Source: Channa striata (taxonomy: Eukaryota; Chordata; Actinopteri; Anabantiformes; Channidae). From it: 64,000 bases of DNA. The notes under the pieces are model-generated. The model was not told the DNA's origin and ran no database searches. It saw only the letters and a program-made list of their open reading frames with translations. The stretch is from contig CM065186.1 in the NCBI GenBank assembly GCA_033026295.1, positions 20,154,172 to 20,218,171 of the forward strand. Direction: 5' to 3'. Every line of letters begins with the position of its first letter. Position 1 is the first letter of the stretch. The translations under genes were made by a program, and so were the position numbers. Shown here piece after piece: positions 10,001 through 25,000 of this stretch.

Positions 10001-13000
10001 ACCTTTCCCGGTCATTGTGCCAACGTTGAGAGTCCCTACTCTCAGATCTAAGCCTTTCCTCTTCTCTCTCTGTCCATTAACCTTTCTGCCTCCAACAGTA
10101 GTCCAATTTCCATCGGCACCCTGTAGGTTACCACCACCGGTGCCAGTCGTTGTTAACCCAAGCCTCGACTCATCCGGTATGAAATTGCTATGGATGACTC
10201 GCATGGTTGTTCTTGGCAAGTTTTATGCCAGATGCCCTTCCTGACGTAACTCTCTCTATTTATCCGGGTTTGGGACCGGCACAGATGTCACTGGCTTGCA
10301 ACCCCTGTGGCTAGATTGCAAAGGCCAGTCAAAGATGATTTGTATGCTAGGTTGGACAGCAGTCCTTACTGTCTTACTGAAGAGGTGGGTTTGTACAGTT
10401 TGGTGAAGCAGACAGAGATGGGAAGGATGTACAGCAGGTAACAGTAATTAAAGATAAGGATGGAAATATATTGACATTTATTGACATGTGCACAGGAGTA
10501 CTTTTATGAACTCATGAATAAGTAAAATAAGAGGAGAACGAAGAACAGAAAAGGTGACTAGTGTGAAGCAGGAAGTAGCAGAGAGAGTAATAGCAAAGTG
10601 AGGGGGGCATTAAATAGAATGAATAGTGGAAAGGCAGTTGGTCCTGAAGACATAACTGTGGAGGTATGGAAGTGGTAGTACAGTTTCTGACTAATTTGTT
10701 TAAAAAAAGGTCTAAGAGAATGAGAATACTATAGGAACGGAGGAGCAGTGTACTGATGCCGATTTTTAAGAACAAGGGAGATGTGTACAACACGTGATTT
10801 ATTTGCTTTGAAGATGCTGATGGAGTACAGAAAAGGTTATAGGGAGTTGCATTTTGTAGATTTAGAGAAAGTGTATGACAGTGCCGAAAGAGGAGCTGTG
10901 GTGTAGCTGTGTGAGAAATATATTAGAGTGGTTCAGGGCATGTATGAGAGCTGTAAGATACTGGTAAAGTGTACTGTTTGACAGAGGTTTTCAAGGTGGA
11001 GGTGGGTCTACATCTAGGATCACATCTTGAGCCCCTTCTTGTTTGCTCTGGTGATGATGTTGGCTGACAGGACAGATAAGGTTAGACATAAATATGTATG
11101 GACAATGCTGTTTGCAGGTAACATTGTGATGTGTAATGACACCAGAGAGCATGTGGAACAAAATCTAGAGATGAGTGAAGTCTGCTCTGGAAAATAGAGG
11201 AATGAGGTAAGAGCTGGAGGTAGCAGAGGTTAGGATGTTCAGGTTCTCTTTGGGAGCATGGAGAGGATAAGAAATAGACACATCAGACCCATGTTAGATG
11301 TTTTGGAGATAAAGTAATAGAGCCCAGATGGAGGTGGTTTGGACAAGTTCAGAGGAGAGATTCTGGATATATTGAAATAAGGATGCTGAGGTTGGAGCTG
11401 CCAGGCAGGAGAACTAGAGGAAGACCAAAGAGGAGATTTACAGATGTACTGAGAGAAGACTTGAAGTTAGTTAGTGTAAGGAAGGAGAATGAAGATGATA
11501 GGATAAGACGAAGGCAGATGATTCACTGTAGCATCCCTTAAAATGCAACATCTAAAAGGAAAAAAAAGAATACTTTTGCCTTCTTTAATGTCTGAAACAA
11601 ATAGATGTGTTTTCTTTGGCACCATTTTTACAATTTATTTCCACTTTATACCAAAAAAGATAAAATTAGTAGCTTACTCTTGCTTTCTCTGGTGAATTAT
11701 GGACTGTTTGATCTGAGAGAGAGGCATCCAGACTGTTAACTCTGCTGTCTCAAGGTAGTCGATCAGTATTCATGGACGCCACAGGCTTTCACACCATTGT
11801 CACTTTCAAGGAACATCCAAATGGGTGGGAGATGAACTGGAATCCTGTGACCTTCCCAGAACCTGACTGCTTTGATTAACATGGCTACCAGAACAGAAAG
11901 AAGACTTATGGAACTGTAGGCAGCTAGTTGTTCCGGACACATTTCCTCTGTTCCAGTGCTCTTCTTTTGATTAGACCCTAGAAAACAGCAGTTACAATCT
12001 TGGCTCAGTTAACCAAATCAAAAGTATACAGGAACACAGCAAAATGAATAGTCCTAAAATAACTCAGAGTGTTCCATTTATATTTCAGAACCGTTAATCA
12101 TGGTTATTTGGCGCCTACAGAGCCAACAGATCTGTAGATGATGCTGTAAACATGGCCCTCCACTTCACCCTAAAGATCTGGATCCTATGTCAGCTATTTC
12201 AGCTCTGCCTTCAATATAATTGTCCCAGCTCTGCTCAAGGACAAGCTATCCCACCTAAACGAGCCTGACACCATGTGCAGGTGCATTACGGACTTCCTGA
12301 CGGACAGAGGACAGTTTGTGAGGCTGGGGAAGCATGTCTCAGACTCACTGACCATCAGCACTGGATCCCCCCAAGGCTGCGTCGACTGTCCTCTTGTTAT
12401 TCTCCCTATAAACCCACAGCTATACATTTGGACATTCTGTCCAGATGTATAGCTGATGAATCGGCCTACATCAGCGAGATGGACCACCTGGTCTCATGGT
12501 AGAGCACAAACAACCTGCAGCTCAATGTTCTCAAGACAGTGGAGATGATGGAATGGATTTCAGAAAGGAACCAACCACCCTCCCCTGTCATCCTCTGCGA
12601 CACTCTGGTGACCTCTGTGGATTCTTCCTGCTTCCAGGGCTTCACCATCATCCAGGACCTCAAGTGGGAGCAGAACATCAGCTCCCTCTAAAAGAAGTTA
12701 TTAAGTTCCACCTCCCTGTAAAGATGATGGTGAACTTTTACATTGCCATTATTGAATCTATCCTTACATCCGCCATCACAGTCTGGTTCACTGCAACCAC
12801 AGCCAAGGACAAGGCCAGCACATCATCCACTCTGCTGAGAAGGTGATCGGCTGCAACCTCTCATCTCATGAGGAGCTGTCCATCTCTAGGACCCAGAGAC
12901 AAGCAGCCAGGATCGCATGCCAAGCCTTCTCATCCCGGACATAAACTCTTTCAGCCCCTCCCCTCTGGCAAGAGGCTCCGGTCCATTAAGACCAGGACCT

Positions 13001-16000
13001 CACGCAACAAAAACAGTTTTTTCCCCCACTGCAGTGAGCCTGCTGAACAGTGGCCAAATTCCCCCAGATAACAACCCTACCTCCAAATTACAATTAAGTT
13101 TTCAAGCTGTACTACTATCTCACAATGTACATTCACTTATGTTATTTTTAATGTTATTGTATTATACTATTTCTGTACATATTTCATGTTGTGGCACACC
13201 TTTGAACCTTCACTTTTCGTTCTGTAGATTTTTGTGTTTCGGTGTTTGCACCTGACACCAAGACAAATTCCTAGTACTGTTAAGTGTACTTAACTGTGCC
13301 TGGCAATAACCAGATTTCTGATTCTGATTCTGTTAATAACAAATTAATGTCAGGTGACAGACTGACAGAGGAAATGGCATGTTGAGTTAAAGAGCAAGAA
13401 AGGATGCCGTTACTCAATTAACTGTGCCAATTGTAAATTTTTAAAACCTAGACTAGTACAGGCCACTTTGCTAACACAACGACTATAGTGGTCTGGGGAC
13501 AAGGGTGACACTTTGTGAGGCCTGGTGGCTGAAAGAACAAACTATAGATTGGATTTACTGAGCTTACCCCAGTAGGGTACCACAGACATACCAAACACAA
13601 AAAATAATGACACCTTCAATGACTACATCTGTACGTATAAAAGTGTAAGATAAGTTTAGGTGGCTGGGCTGTTTTGCTTGGTTTACTATAAGGCTAAAAA
13701 ACAGGGTTTTTATCACTTGAGATTCAGGAGTGGGTTGCCTGAAAGCCAGCTCCTCCGCAGCTAAGGTTGCTGCAATTGAATCTTAAACCAATACTGACAA
13801 CCAATTATATGATACCATGCTTCAATAGAACTTTAAAATGAACATGGTCTAGCTTTGCCAAAGGGGAAATCAGTAGAGGTTGATCCTTTGGACGTTGTCC
13901 AAGTGAACCTTTCTGTTTTCATTTTTTTAAAAGCCCACCTAAAAGAATTATTTCTCTTTCATCTCTCTTTCTGAATCATTTTAATTGCAGTCTTTTGGCA
14001 TGGTAGAGTGCAAGTAAAAACCACTACCATTACCCCAACTGCTACCTGTTAAAAAGTGAGTGGACTTGAACTGTTGGTGCAGACCTAACCAATAGCATCA
14101 ACTAAGAATACAGAATTGTAATTGTCCGACCACAGTGCATTATGGATTTTGTAGGAGTTTTACCTTTTTGAATGATGGGTAAAAAACAGATCTTTTTCTT
14201 TGATTCCAAATGTAATTGTACATTTCAGTCACATAAGTTTCCAATATCTATAAAATGAATACGTTTTCAGCTGTGAAATTTTGCTTTAAACTGGGAAACA
14301 GAGTATTTGAGAGTCAGGCCTCCATTACTTATACAGTGGTGTGAAAAAGTGTTTGCCCCCTTACTGATTTCTTATTTTTGTGCATGTTTGTCACACTTTA
14401 GTGTGTCTGATCATCAAACAAATTGAATTATAAGTCAAAGATAACACAAGTAAACACATAATGCAGTTTTTAAATGAAGTTTTTTAGTATTTAGGACAAT
14501 AATAAATCAAAAACCAAATTGCCCTGTGTGAAAAAGTTTTTGCCCCCTAAACCTAATAACTGCTTAGGCCACCCTTAGCAGCAACAACTGCAATCAAGCA
14601 TTTTCGATAACTTGCAACGAGTTTGTTACAGCACTGTGGAGGAAGTTTGGCCCACTCATCTTTGCAGAATTGCTGTAATTCAGCCACGTTGGAGGGTTTT
14701 CAAGCATGAACCGCCTTTTTAAGGTCATGCTACAGCATCCCAATTGGATTCAGGTCAGGACTTTGACCAGGCCACTCCAAAGTCCTCATTTTGGTGTTCT
14801 TCAGCCATCAGAAGTGGACTTCTGGTGTGCTTTGGATCATTGTCCTGCTGCAGAATCCAAGTTCACTTCAGCTTGAGGTCACAAACAGATGGCCGGACAT
14901 TCTCTTTTAGGATATTTTGGTGCAGAGGAGAATTCATGGTTCCATTTATCACAGCAAGTCTTCCAGGTCCTGACACAGCAAAACAGCCCCAGACCATCAC
15001 ACTACCACCGCTGTATTTTACTGCTAGTATGAGTTTTTTTTTCTGAAATGCGGTGTTACTTTTACGCCACACATAATGGGACACACACCTTCCAAAAAGT
15101 TAAACTTTTGTCTCGTCAGTCTTTTCCCAAAAGTCTTGAGGATCATCAAGATGTTTTCTGGCAAAACTGAGACGAGCCTTTATGTTCTTTTTGCTCAGCA
15201 GTGGTCTTGGAACTCTGCCATGCAAACCATTTTTGCCCCGTCTCTTTCTTATGGTGGAGTCATGAACACTCACCTTAATTGAGGCGAGTGAGGCCTGCAG
15301 TTCTTTGGATGTTGTTGTGGGGTCTTTTGTGACCTCTTAGATGAGTTGTCGCTGCACTCTTGGGGTCATTTTGGTCGTCCCGCCACTCCTGGGAAGGTTC
15401 TCCACTGTTCCATGTTTTTGCCATTTGTAGATAATGGCTCTCACTGTGGTTTGCTGCAGTCCAAAAGCTTTAGAAATGGCTTTATAACCTTTTCCAGACT
15501 TATAAATCTCAATTATCCCCTTTCTCATTTGTTTTTGAATGTCTTTGGATCTCGGCATGATGTCTAGCTTTTAAGGATATTTTGGTCTACTTCACTTTGT
15601 CAGGCAGGTCCTATTCAAGTGATTTCTTGATTGCAAACAGGTATGGCAGCAATCAGGCCTGGGTGCAGCTATAGAAAGTGAGCTCAGGTATGATGAACCA
15701 AAGTTAAGCTATATTTTAACCGGGGGGCGCAAAATCTTTTTCACACAGGGCAAATTGGTTTTTGATTTATTTTTGCCCTAAATAAAAAAAAACCTTCATT
15801 TAAAAACTGCATGATGTGTTTACTTGTGTTATCTTTGACTAATAATTAAATTAGTTTGATGATCAGACACATTAAAGTGTGACAAACGTGCAAAAAAATA
15901 AGAAACCAATAAGGGGGCAAACACTTTTTCACACCACTGTAAGCTTGTGAGATATGATGTGTAAATCGCTATAGATGTTATCAGCATGTTTTTTTCTGCT

Positions 16001-19000
16001 GTTTATCTCATTCTCTGGTTTTATTATGAGTTGTGATCAGTAATTATGTCTCACTCTAATATTTCGCAATCAACAAAAAATACAAATACGATATTGGATT
16101 TTTTGGTTACTTTTATATTTTAAATATAAATGCTTACTTTGGGAGATAAATTTAGTTAACTCAAATCTAGAAAAATACAATGAATTTCACTCATATGGGA
16201 TAATTTGTTGTTTTGTTTACCTTTAAATGTACCACAACTATCTAGCACTCTTCTACCTAAGAAGGTCCCAGTAAGGCTGGCTGCTTTACAACTGCTTTGA
16301 CTTGTTCCTTATGCTTTCTAATTGTTACTTTCTCTATTTTGAAGGTTAGGGTAAGACTAGTATTCTCTTTAATTTAATTTAATGCAATTCAACTGGTTCC
16401 ACAAAAGAGGAGCCGAAAAGCTAAAGGATATCCATTCCATTCTGCCTTTGGAAATTCTGGGAACCATAAGTAGGCCTGCATTCTGCTGCTAATGAAGCTT
16501 TGTACGCAAGTAGTGGTGTTTTAAATTCTCTTCTAGATTTAATGGGAAGCAAATGGAAAAAAGCTACTGAAGGCAAAATAAGATGCATCTTACTACATAC
16601 AGTCAGTACACTTGTGGCACCATTTTTGAAAGTTAATAATTGAAAGTTTTTCAGGAAGTTACTGTGGCATCCCCACAAGTTGGGAAGTACAGTATTCCAA
16701 CTTAGAAGTAAAAAACAGACAGATTAGTTTTTCAGTGTCACAAAAACAGGACACTTCTAATTTTGGCAATGTTCTGTAGGTGGAAGAAGGCTCTATTAAA
16801 AATGTGGGCGAGAGCTAAGAAAAGATAAGATAAGATAAGATAGAACTTTATTAATCCCACAGTGGGGAAATTCTTGTGTTTTTAGCAGCCATAGACGAGG
16901 ATAACTAAAATATATACATATTTCCATTGGAAAATATAACAGATTAATAAATAAGAATATACAAGTGAAAAATTGCGTGTCATTGTGTGTCACTGCAGTG
17001 ACACATTATATAGTCTTATGGCTGTGGGGAGGACGGTAGCACTCCTTCCTGCACTGTGGGTGTAACAGTCTAGTACTGAAGGAGCTGCTCAGAGCCTCCA
17101 CAGTGTGGTGAAGGGGGTTGGAGGGGTTATCCATGATGAATGTTAGTTTGGCCAACATCCTTCTGTCCGCCACCTCCTCGATGGAGTCCAATGTGCAGCC
17201 CAGGACAGAGCCAGCTCTCTTAACCAGCTTGTTAAGTATCTTCCTGTCTCTGTCCGTGCTGCTCCCAGCCCAGCACACAACACCATAGAGGACTGCTGAG
17301 GCCACCACAGTGTCGTAAAATGTCCGTAACAGCTCCCTGCACACACCAAAGGACCTCAGTCTCCTCAGCAGGTGGAGGCGACTCTGGCCCTTCCTGTACA
17401 GAGAGTCTGTATTGTTCGTCCAGTCCAGTTTTTTGTTTAGGTGGACACCCAGGTATTTAAAGGTGTCCACAATCTCAATGTCTGAGCCCTGGATGCTCTC
17501 CGGTGTGAGTGGTGGAGGGTTTCGTCTGAAGTCAAGCACTAACTCCTTTGTCTTACTGGTGTTCAGGAACAAATAATTGTTCTCACACCAGTCCACAAAG
17601 TCCGAGATGACCCCCCTGTATTCCTGCTCATTCTCACCTAGTACACAGCCAACAAAGGCTGTGTCGTCCGAGAATTTCTGCAGGTGAGAGAGGTGGGAGT
17701 TGTACTTGAAGTCTGACGCGTAGAGTGTGAAAAGAAAAGGGGAGAGCACAGTCCCTTGAGGTGCCCCCGTGCTGCAGATGACCACATCTGACACACAGTC
17801 CCGCAGTCTCACAAACTGGGGTCTGTCCGTGAGGTAGTTGACGGTCCAGGCAGCCAGGTGTTGGTCCACGCCTGCTACCTCCAGCTTCCCCCTCAGCAGT
17901 GATGGCTGGATGGTGTTGAAAGCACTGGAGAAGTCAAAGAACATGACCCTTACAGTACTCCCAGGGGACTCCAGGTGAGACAAGGCCCAGTGCTGCAGGT
18001 AGATGATGGCGTCATCCACCCCGATGCCAGGTCGATAGGCAAACTGCAGCGGGTCCAGTGCTGAGCTCACCTGAGTGCGGAGGTAGCCGAGGATGATCAT
18101 CTCCATAGCCTTCATCGGGTGGGAGGTTAAGGCGACAGGTCTGTAGTGGTTTGGCTCATTGGGATGTGATACTTTTGGAACCGGAACCAGACAGGAAGTC
18201 CGCACAGCACGGGTATTTTCGCCAGTCTAAGGCTCAGGTTGAATAGTGACAGAACAACCTCACAGAACTGGTCTGCACACTCCCTGAGGAGCCTGGAGCT
18301 GATGTTGTCAGGGCCTGTGGTCTTCCTGGCCTTAGTCTTCCTTAACTCTCTCCTAATCTGGTCCACAGTGAGGCAGAGGGGGGTGGGCGGTGACTGGTCT
18401 GGAGCTGTGGGTTGTTGGGAGCTCTCTGTGACAGTGGGAGGAGGGGCAGAGTGGTCTGCATGGAGCTGAGGTGTGAAGAGGGGGCCGTGTGAGTGTAGGC
18501 TTGAGACTGGGCAGAATCAAATCTGTTAAAGAACAGATTTAATTAATTTGCCCAGGTCTGGTCACCTGTGACCTGTCGACCATCCCTACCCTCACCGTGG
18601 CCTGAGATGTGTTTCAGTCCTCTCCACACCTCACGGACGTTGTTCTGCTCCAGACGATGCTCCAGTTTCTTCCTGTAGCTGTCCTTGTACCTCCTGATTT
18701 TGAATTTTAATTCCCGCTGCACTCTGCCCAGCTCCTCCGTGTCCCCAGAGAGAAAGGCCCTCTTCTTTTCATTCAGCAGGGCTTTCAGCTCAGGGCTCAC
18801 CCAGGGCTTGTTGTTGGGAAAACACCGTACTGTCTTGGATGGCACAGTGTTTTCCACACAGACGTTTATATAGTCTGTGATACAGTGTGTGAGACTGTCA
18901 ATGTGCTCCCCATGTGGACTACGGAGAATATCCCAGTCTGTGATGTTAAAACAGTCCCTCAGCTGTTCACTTGCCTCCTCTGTCCAGATCTTGACTGTTT

Positions 19001-22000
19001 TCACCTGTGGTGACTGTTTTTTCACCACCAGAGTGTAAGCAGGAGACAGGGACACGAGATTGTGGTCGGAGCGGCCCAGAGGGGGGAGGGGGTGGAGGTA
19101 TATGCATTCTTTGTGTTAGCATATAGCAGGTCCAGAGTTTTATTGTCCCTTGTGTGGCAGTTTACGTACTGGGTGAAGTTGGTGAGGGTGGCAGAGAGGG
19201 GGAGGCGGGCATGATTAAAGTCCCCAGAGATGAGGATCAGGGCCTGTGGGTGCTGGGTCTGCAGCTGCGACACAGTGCTGTGCACGTGCTCACACGTGGC
19301 AGTGGCCGACGGAGGAACGTAAACAGTTACCGCCAACACGTGAGAGAACTCCCATGGGAGGTAGTACGGCCGGACGCTCACTGTCACCAGTTACACGTCT
19401 TTGGTGTAGAGTTGTCGTTTAACAGGGATGCACCCGGGGTTATACCATCTGTTGTTCACGAACACCGCCAGTCCGCCTCCCTTCTTCTTACCGCTCTCTG
19501 CCGCACTCCGGTCTGCCCGCACCAGTGTGAAACCGTTAAGGGAGACCACAGAGTCCGGAGTGTCCTGGTTGAGCCACGTCTCGGTAAAACACAGTAAGCT
19601 GCTCTCCCTGTACACGCGCTGTAGCCTCATGAGCATCGCTAGCTCGTCCATCTTGTTGGAGAGAGAGTGGACGTTTCCCATAATAATAGATGGTAATACG
19701 GGCTTATATCTGCATCGTCTCTCCCGGCGCTTGACGGCAGCTCTACAGCCTCGTCTTTTCCTCCATATCTCGGCTGGAATATCCAGCTTTCTTCCATGGA
19801 GAAGCTCGACACGGCTAAGAGCTAGCAGCTGGTCCCGTGTGTAAACAATAGAGCCACAGTTCAAAGGGTCTCCCCAGGCCGACTCAAAAAGTTGGAAAAG
19901 GATGATAAAACATAGTGCAAAAGTGATAAAGTTTTTACCACTGGTTGCACAACTCCACAGGGGTTTAAAGAAGAAACACAGCAAACATACAGCATAGAAA
20001 TAAACATAAGAAGACGGTAGGAAAAATACCGAAAAACACAGAGCTGCTGAAACTCGCTGCCACTCACGCGGCGCCATCTTGATAACCCTATGGCATTTAG
20101 CTATGCCATGTAGAGTAATGTTATGATTGGACAGTATGTTTAGTTTTAGGGAATTGTAGGATATTGAACCTTTTAAGTTTGATTAATTGCATCAAATTTG
20201 TTTGATATAGATATAGATGTATATTGTTAACAAAGCAATGGAAATTTATGGAGTGTGTTTTCAAATAATGTTGTCTAAAGTAAAAAGCATTGTCACAACC
20301 TGGCTGAAAGGCAACTCTGGACATACACCTGCACTTATCTCAGCCTCAGTTGATGGACAGACGTTGTTAAACCTATTCCACATATAGGTGGAATAGGAGA
20401 AAGCCATCAGCAATGAACGGTACCAGCTGCAATCTCAGCTGCACACATAGTTTTAAGTTGCATCTAAAAAGGATGAAACTCAAAAACCAATGGCCAGACA
20501 ACACAGAACTGGTTAGACAAGACTTTATTGATAATACCAGAGGAGACTTAGGGCTAATGGAAATGGAAAGAACCAGAGCAGGCACTGCAGACAGGGGTGG
20601 CAGTGTGGAAAGCAGGATGGAGACTATAGCAGAGCGGGGTAGGGAAAGTCCTTGATCACAGTTCATCAAAAAACATCAAATCCAATTTATAGATGAGCAG
20701 GGCAGAAGGAGCAAGCAGGGTCAGGTCAGAATAATCCAACACACAGAGAAAAAAACAATCAAGCCAAGTCCAAAATCCAGGTCAGAAAACGATCAGGTGA
20801 GGAATCGCACAACCTACAGAGCTGGAGTTCAGACAGACTGAGAGGTCCAGAGACACGTCAGGGTCATACAGGGTAATCAAACAGTTCAGGTTCAAAAATG
20901 GCTTGAAAGCAGGTTCACAGAAAGATCAGCAGACAATCTGGCAGAGGAAAGAGGGGTTCAGGCCTTCTTAAGAAAGGGGGAGCACAGGTGGAAATGATCA
21001 GATAAATTGCAACACAGGAGGTAGGAGGGGAGCAGAGACAGGAAATGACCAAATAAGGATAAAAACTGGGAGCTCAGGCCAGAGACCGTGACAGAGACAC
21101 CAGTTGGTCGTGGAAATAGGTACAGTTAACAAAGTGGATTAAACATTTGACCCACTTAACCCCCTTTTTACCTTGAAAGATGGACACACACTTTTCCAGT
21201 GACCTTTTTGTTGGCAGTAAATACAAACTTGTCATTCTTCACAAAAGAAGTCATCTCAGAGTAAAAACTTGATTAAAACCTCACTGTAGATTTGGGAGTA
21301 ATCAAAGTCATTTATGTGGGACTAATTTATGTGTTAATACTGCTTCATTAGAAGTCGTTAACATATGTTCATTATTGTATGTAGTGATATAGCCAGGCAT
21401 GCTTTGTTTGAATTGTTCAAGAACAAAAAGGTTAAACAACTCAACAAATGTAGTTGCACCTGATAAAGAACACCAATGAATAAAATGCATTAACAAGTTT
21501 GCTCATCTGATTTTTTTTCAATTTCGAAAACATTGTCTAGACACCTCAGGAACTAATTCATATGCTTTCAGAACTTCTGCTTTGCCTTTGCTGTAGTCTT
21601 CGCATTCCTCTGATGATAAAGATGCATATGCTTTTTGGGCTTAAATGTTTGCTCTTGATTGAACCAATTTCTTAATTTGGCAAGGTGCTCAAACAAGGAA
21701 TTTACTTTCTGGGTCCTTACCATTAAATTTGGGTACCAATTACAGACTGTTGTCAGACAGAATGTCAAACCCTAGTCTTCCAGTAACTACTGGTGAGGGA
21801 TACTTAACCCACAGATGTGATCCCGGGCATATAGCTCTACTCAAGTTCGAGTTTCTGTCATTTTTCTTGACTCTGCTGAATTAGAACATGTTTAAGGCAC
21901 CTTTATTGCTGGAGCGTAAGCCTTTGTGTTCAGCCTTTTTTTTGTAAAGACCAGCGAGTCTACTTGCGCGAGTCCACTGAGCAAGCACATCGTAAGACAT

Positions 22001-25000
22001 TGTTTCTAGCCTTCAATTAAAGTGAAGCCTGTTCAGTTTCTCACTACGTGTGTAGCAGAACTCGTATATTTGGGTGATTTGATATTAATATAAAATATTA
22101 ATTTCCTCGAATTTAGGGGCACCAGGTTCAAGTATGAGCGGAACCACGCTATAATTATATTATATGAACCGTTGATGGTCCAAAGTAACAATAGAATGAA
22201 GTAACAACAATTTAACCCAAAGATCAGTCTCTTCTTATGAGTTCTTTTCGTTCCAGTGACTTCTGTCTGCTTAACTGAAGAAAGACAAACACAGAACCAG
22301 TTTTAATTATTTACTAACCTACAACTACTGAGAATATTGAAGTATGTTTACGTATATGGATATATGGAATTAATGGAATAAACGAATAGACAACAAAACA
22401 TGAAACAACAAATTCTAAGTAAACAGATAAATTGTGCAGGTATGCGTGTGATGAATTTGGGCTAGAGGAAAGGATTCGAGTCACTATTTACCTCTAAGTA
22501 ACGGAGATTATATTTTAGAAACCCTACAAAGAAACTTCATAAAGGCTCCAATGGTTTATTGGCTTTACCGACACCAGCCTTTTTCATAGAATAGAGAGAG
22601 ATATTTGTACTTGGCCTGGGAGCCGCTGGAGGTTGTTCTGCCAGGTTAGCCGTCAATCGGTACCGGTTCTTTTGTAGAGCAGGACGGACCGTCTCGGTTC
22701 TGTTAACAGGCAAGCTATCAGAGCGAGGATCCGCTGTGGCTGCAAAGATTTCTCCGGCCCACAGGAGCGTTCACCTGGTCAGATGGCAGGCTCCAGTAAC
22801 GTGGTCTGGTTCGGCTGGTGGCTGAGCCGACTTGCAGAGGCGCTGGTTGTCCGGTCCGGAATGGAGCCGAAATGTTGAATTGAAATAATTCAACAAAAAC
22901 TGGTTGATAAAATTATGGCTATTCAATAAAAAAAATCTCGGGCTCGGTCTGGACTAACTTTGACGGATTTTCTAGTTACAAAAATGGAAGCTTGGTTTGG
23001 AGTTCCAATCGTTACAATAACTAATACAAAAATAGTGCGCGCTTTAAAAATAGTTCGAAGAGTTACAAACGAGAGAATTGACGACAAAAAGTAATTTGAA
23101 CAACTTCAGCTAAGCTTTCTTAACTGAGGCACATTTCTTCTTGAGGATGGAGCTCGAAGTGGAACACCTCTCCTCGAACTTCTTGGAGCTTCTCGGCACT
23201 TCGGAACTTCTCACAAAGGAATTTTAACTTTATTTATATTGTTGGGGCGTCGCCCAGACTATGAGGCGTTGCTGCTAAATTTAAATTTACCGCGGAGGGG
23301 AGAGCTAGTACCTCCTCCTAGATCAAATGAAATCTTTGTTCGGTTGAATCACACGAAGTCAAATATAGATTTCTCTTTTCATCAAGCCCAAAATCTCACA
23401 TTATAAAACAAAGCAACTTCTTACAATTGTTATACTGTGCAACCTCCTATGGAGGTTAAAATGATTAAACAAGATGATTACTGCGTGTAATATTCGATGT
23501 CGCATTTCAACATACACGTGAGAGTCCTGATTTAGACAAATAGACGGAATCCAATGATTATTACATGGAAAGTTAGCTTTGTCTAATACCTATTAATACA
23601 CAGTCAGAACACACAACAACAATTAGAAAGTCATTCACGCATTATCTGGACATCGCAGCGGATTAATATAACAGGATAATGCTTACATTTACATAACTAA
23701 GGTGTGCATGAATATGTAACATGTATGTGTAATATACGGAATTAACAAAAGAATATGACATTACGTTTTAACTTTCAGACAACAAATTAATGCAGTTTTG
23801 TTTCTTTCTATAGACGAATATCTTTGGGATGCATTTATAATTTCCAGCCAAGGGTGGCAATGTTGTGCCGTGTTACTCTTTCACGGCATTCTGAATTAAA
23901 ATGTTTATTTTATAACTCCGTCATTTCTCGTTGTAGAAAGGACGGTATCATGTCAGATTGTTCCAAATTTGCTTCTGAACACATTGGTGTGAGTTTTATA
24001 AAGCTTGATAGCTGATTTGTCCCTGTTTTGGGGTTTCAGTTTAAACAAAGTCTTTCTGTCTAAGTAGTTTTACACCTCAAGTTTTATGGTTGTTTTGCAA
24101 ATTCCGTTCCAGCGAGCTGGTACCATCTTGATCATTTGCAAGTGAGTTAGGAGACAGTCTTGGGTCTGGTAGATGAAAAGACTCATGGCAAAATTTATGC
24201 TAATGGCATGAGTGTCAATTCGGGGCTTTAAGCCAGATGTGGTTTGTTTGTTTTACTCAGTTCTTTTTGGTGTTATCTGGTCCTGGGGAGGATAGAGCTG
24301 GATTGTTTTATAAAGAAAGTTTATTGCCGGGTCATTCTACCTCCCCCTTGCTTTCCACGTGGAGGTTGAATTCCAAACTCCTGTTGTCCCAGGTTTAGGT
24401 TCGATAACACAGAAATGGATGCTACACGTGCTTTCAGCAGATCCCAGTTCTCCTCCCTAGACGCAGGACGTGGCATTCTCGGAGAGGACAGTGCTTCTCC
24501 CACTTGCGTGCCCTCACCCAGGCCACTTTGGCGCCAGCCTCTTTTTCTTTTGCCCTGTGGAACTTCCAATCGGCAGTGACGTCATTCCAGCTTTTGCTAC
24601 AGAGTCAGCTGTTCAGATGGCACTCCTCTCATCATCTTAGGAGACCTCAACACCTACCTGGACAAATCCCAGGTGGCTGACGTGCTTGCTCTTCTAAACA
24701 CGTTTGATCTGAGACTGGTATTTACTCCACCAACCCACAAAGTTGGTAACGACCTGGACCTCGTTCTGATCCGGAAGTACACCGTGGAGGAAATCGCTGT
24801 CACTCCTCTGCATTTGTCGGATCACTTCTTTATTCAGCCCACAGTCTTAATCCCTACCCCGTCACATTCTCCTACCACACTGGTTACATTCCTGTGTAAC
24901 CTCAAATCTTTCAACCCGGAGCAGTTCTCTTCACTGGTTTCTGCAATGCTGCCCTCACCGCAGGATCTCTCCACCCTTGACACATATGCGGCCATGGACA

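Noticed and set aside
8974..11565. Plain twin-priming 5' inversion of one RTE insertion
   Set aside because: The geometry fits, but the two halves differ greatly in divergence and overlap by about 200 nt. I keep it only as one of two hypotheses.
22080..24345. Calling family X an endogenous retrovirus LTR
   Set aside because: There is a purine tract at one edge, but no defined TG...CA ends, no target duplication and no gag or pol alongside.
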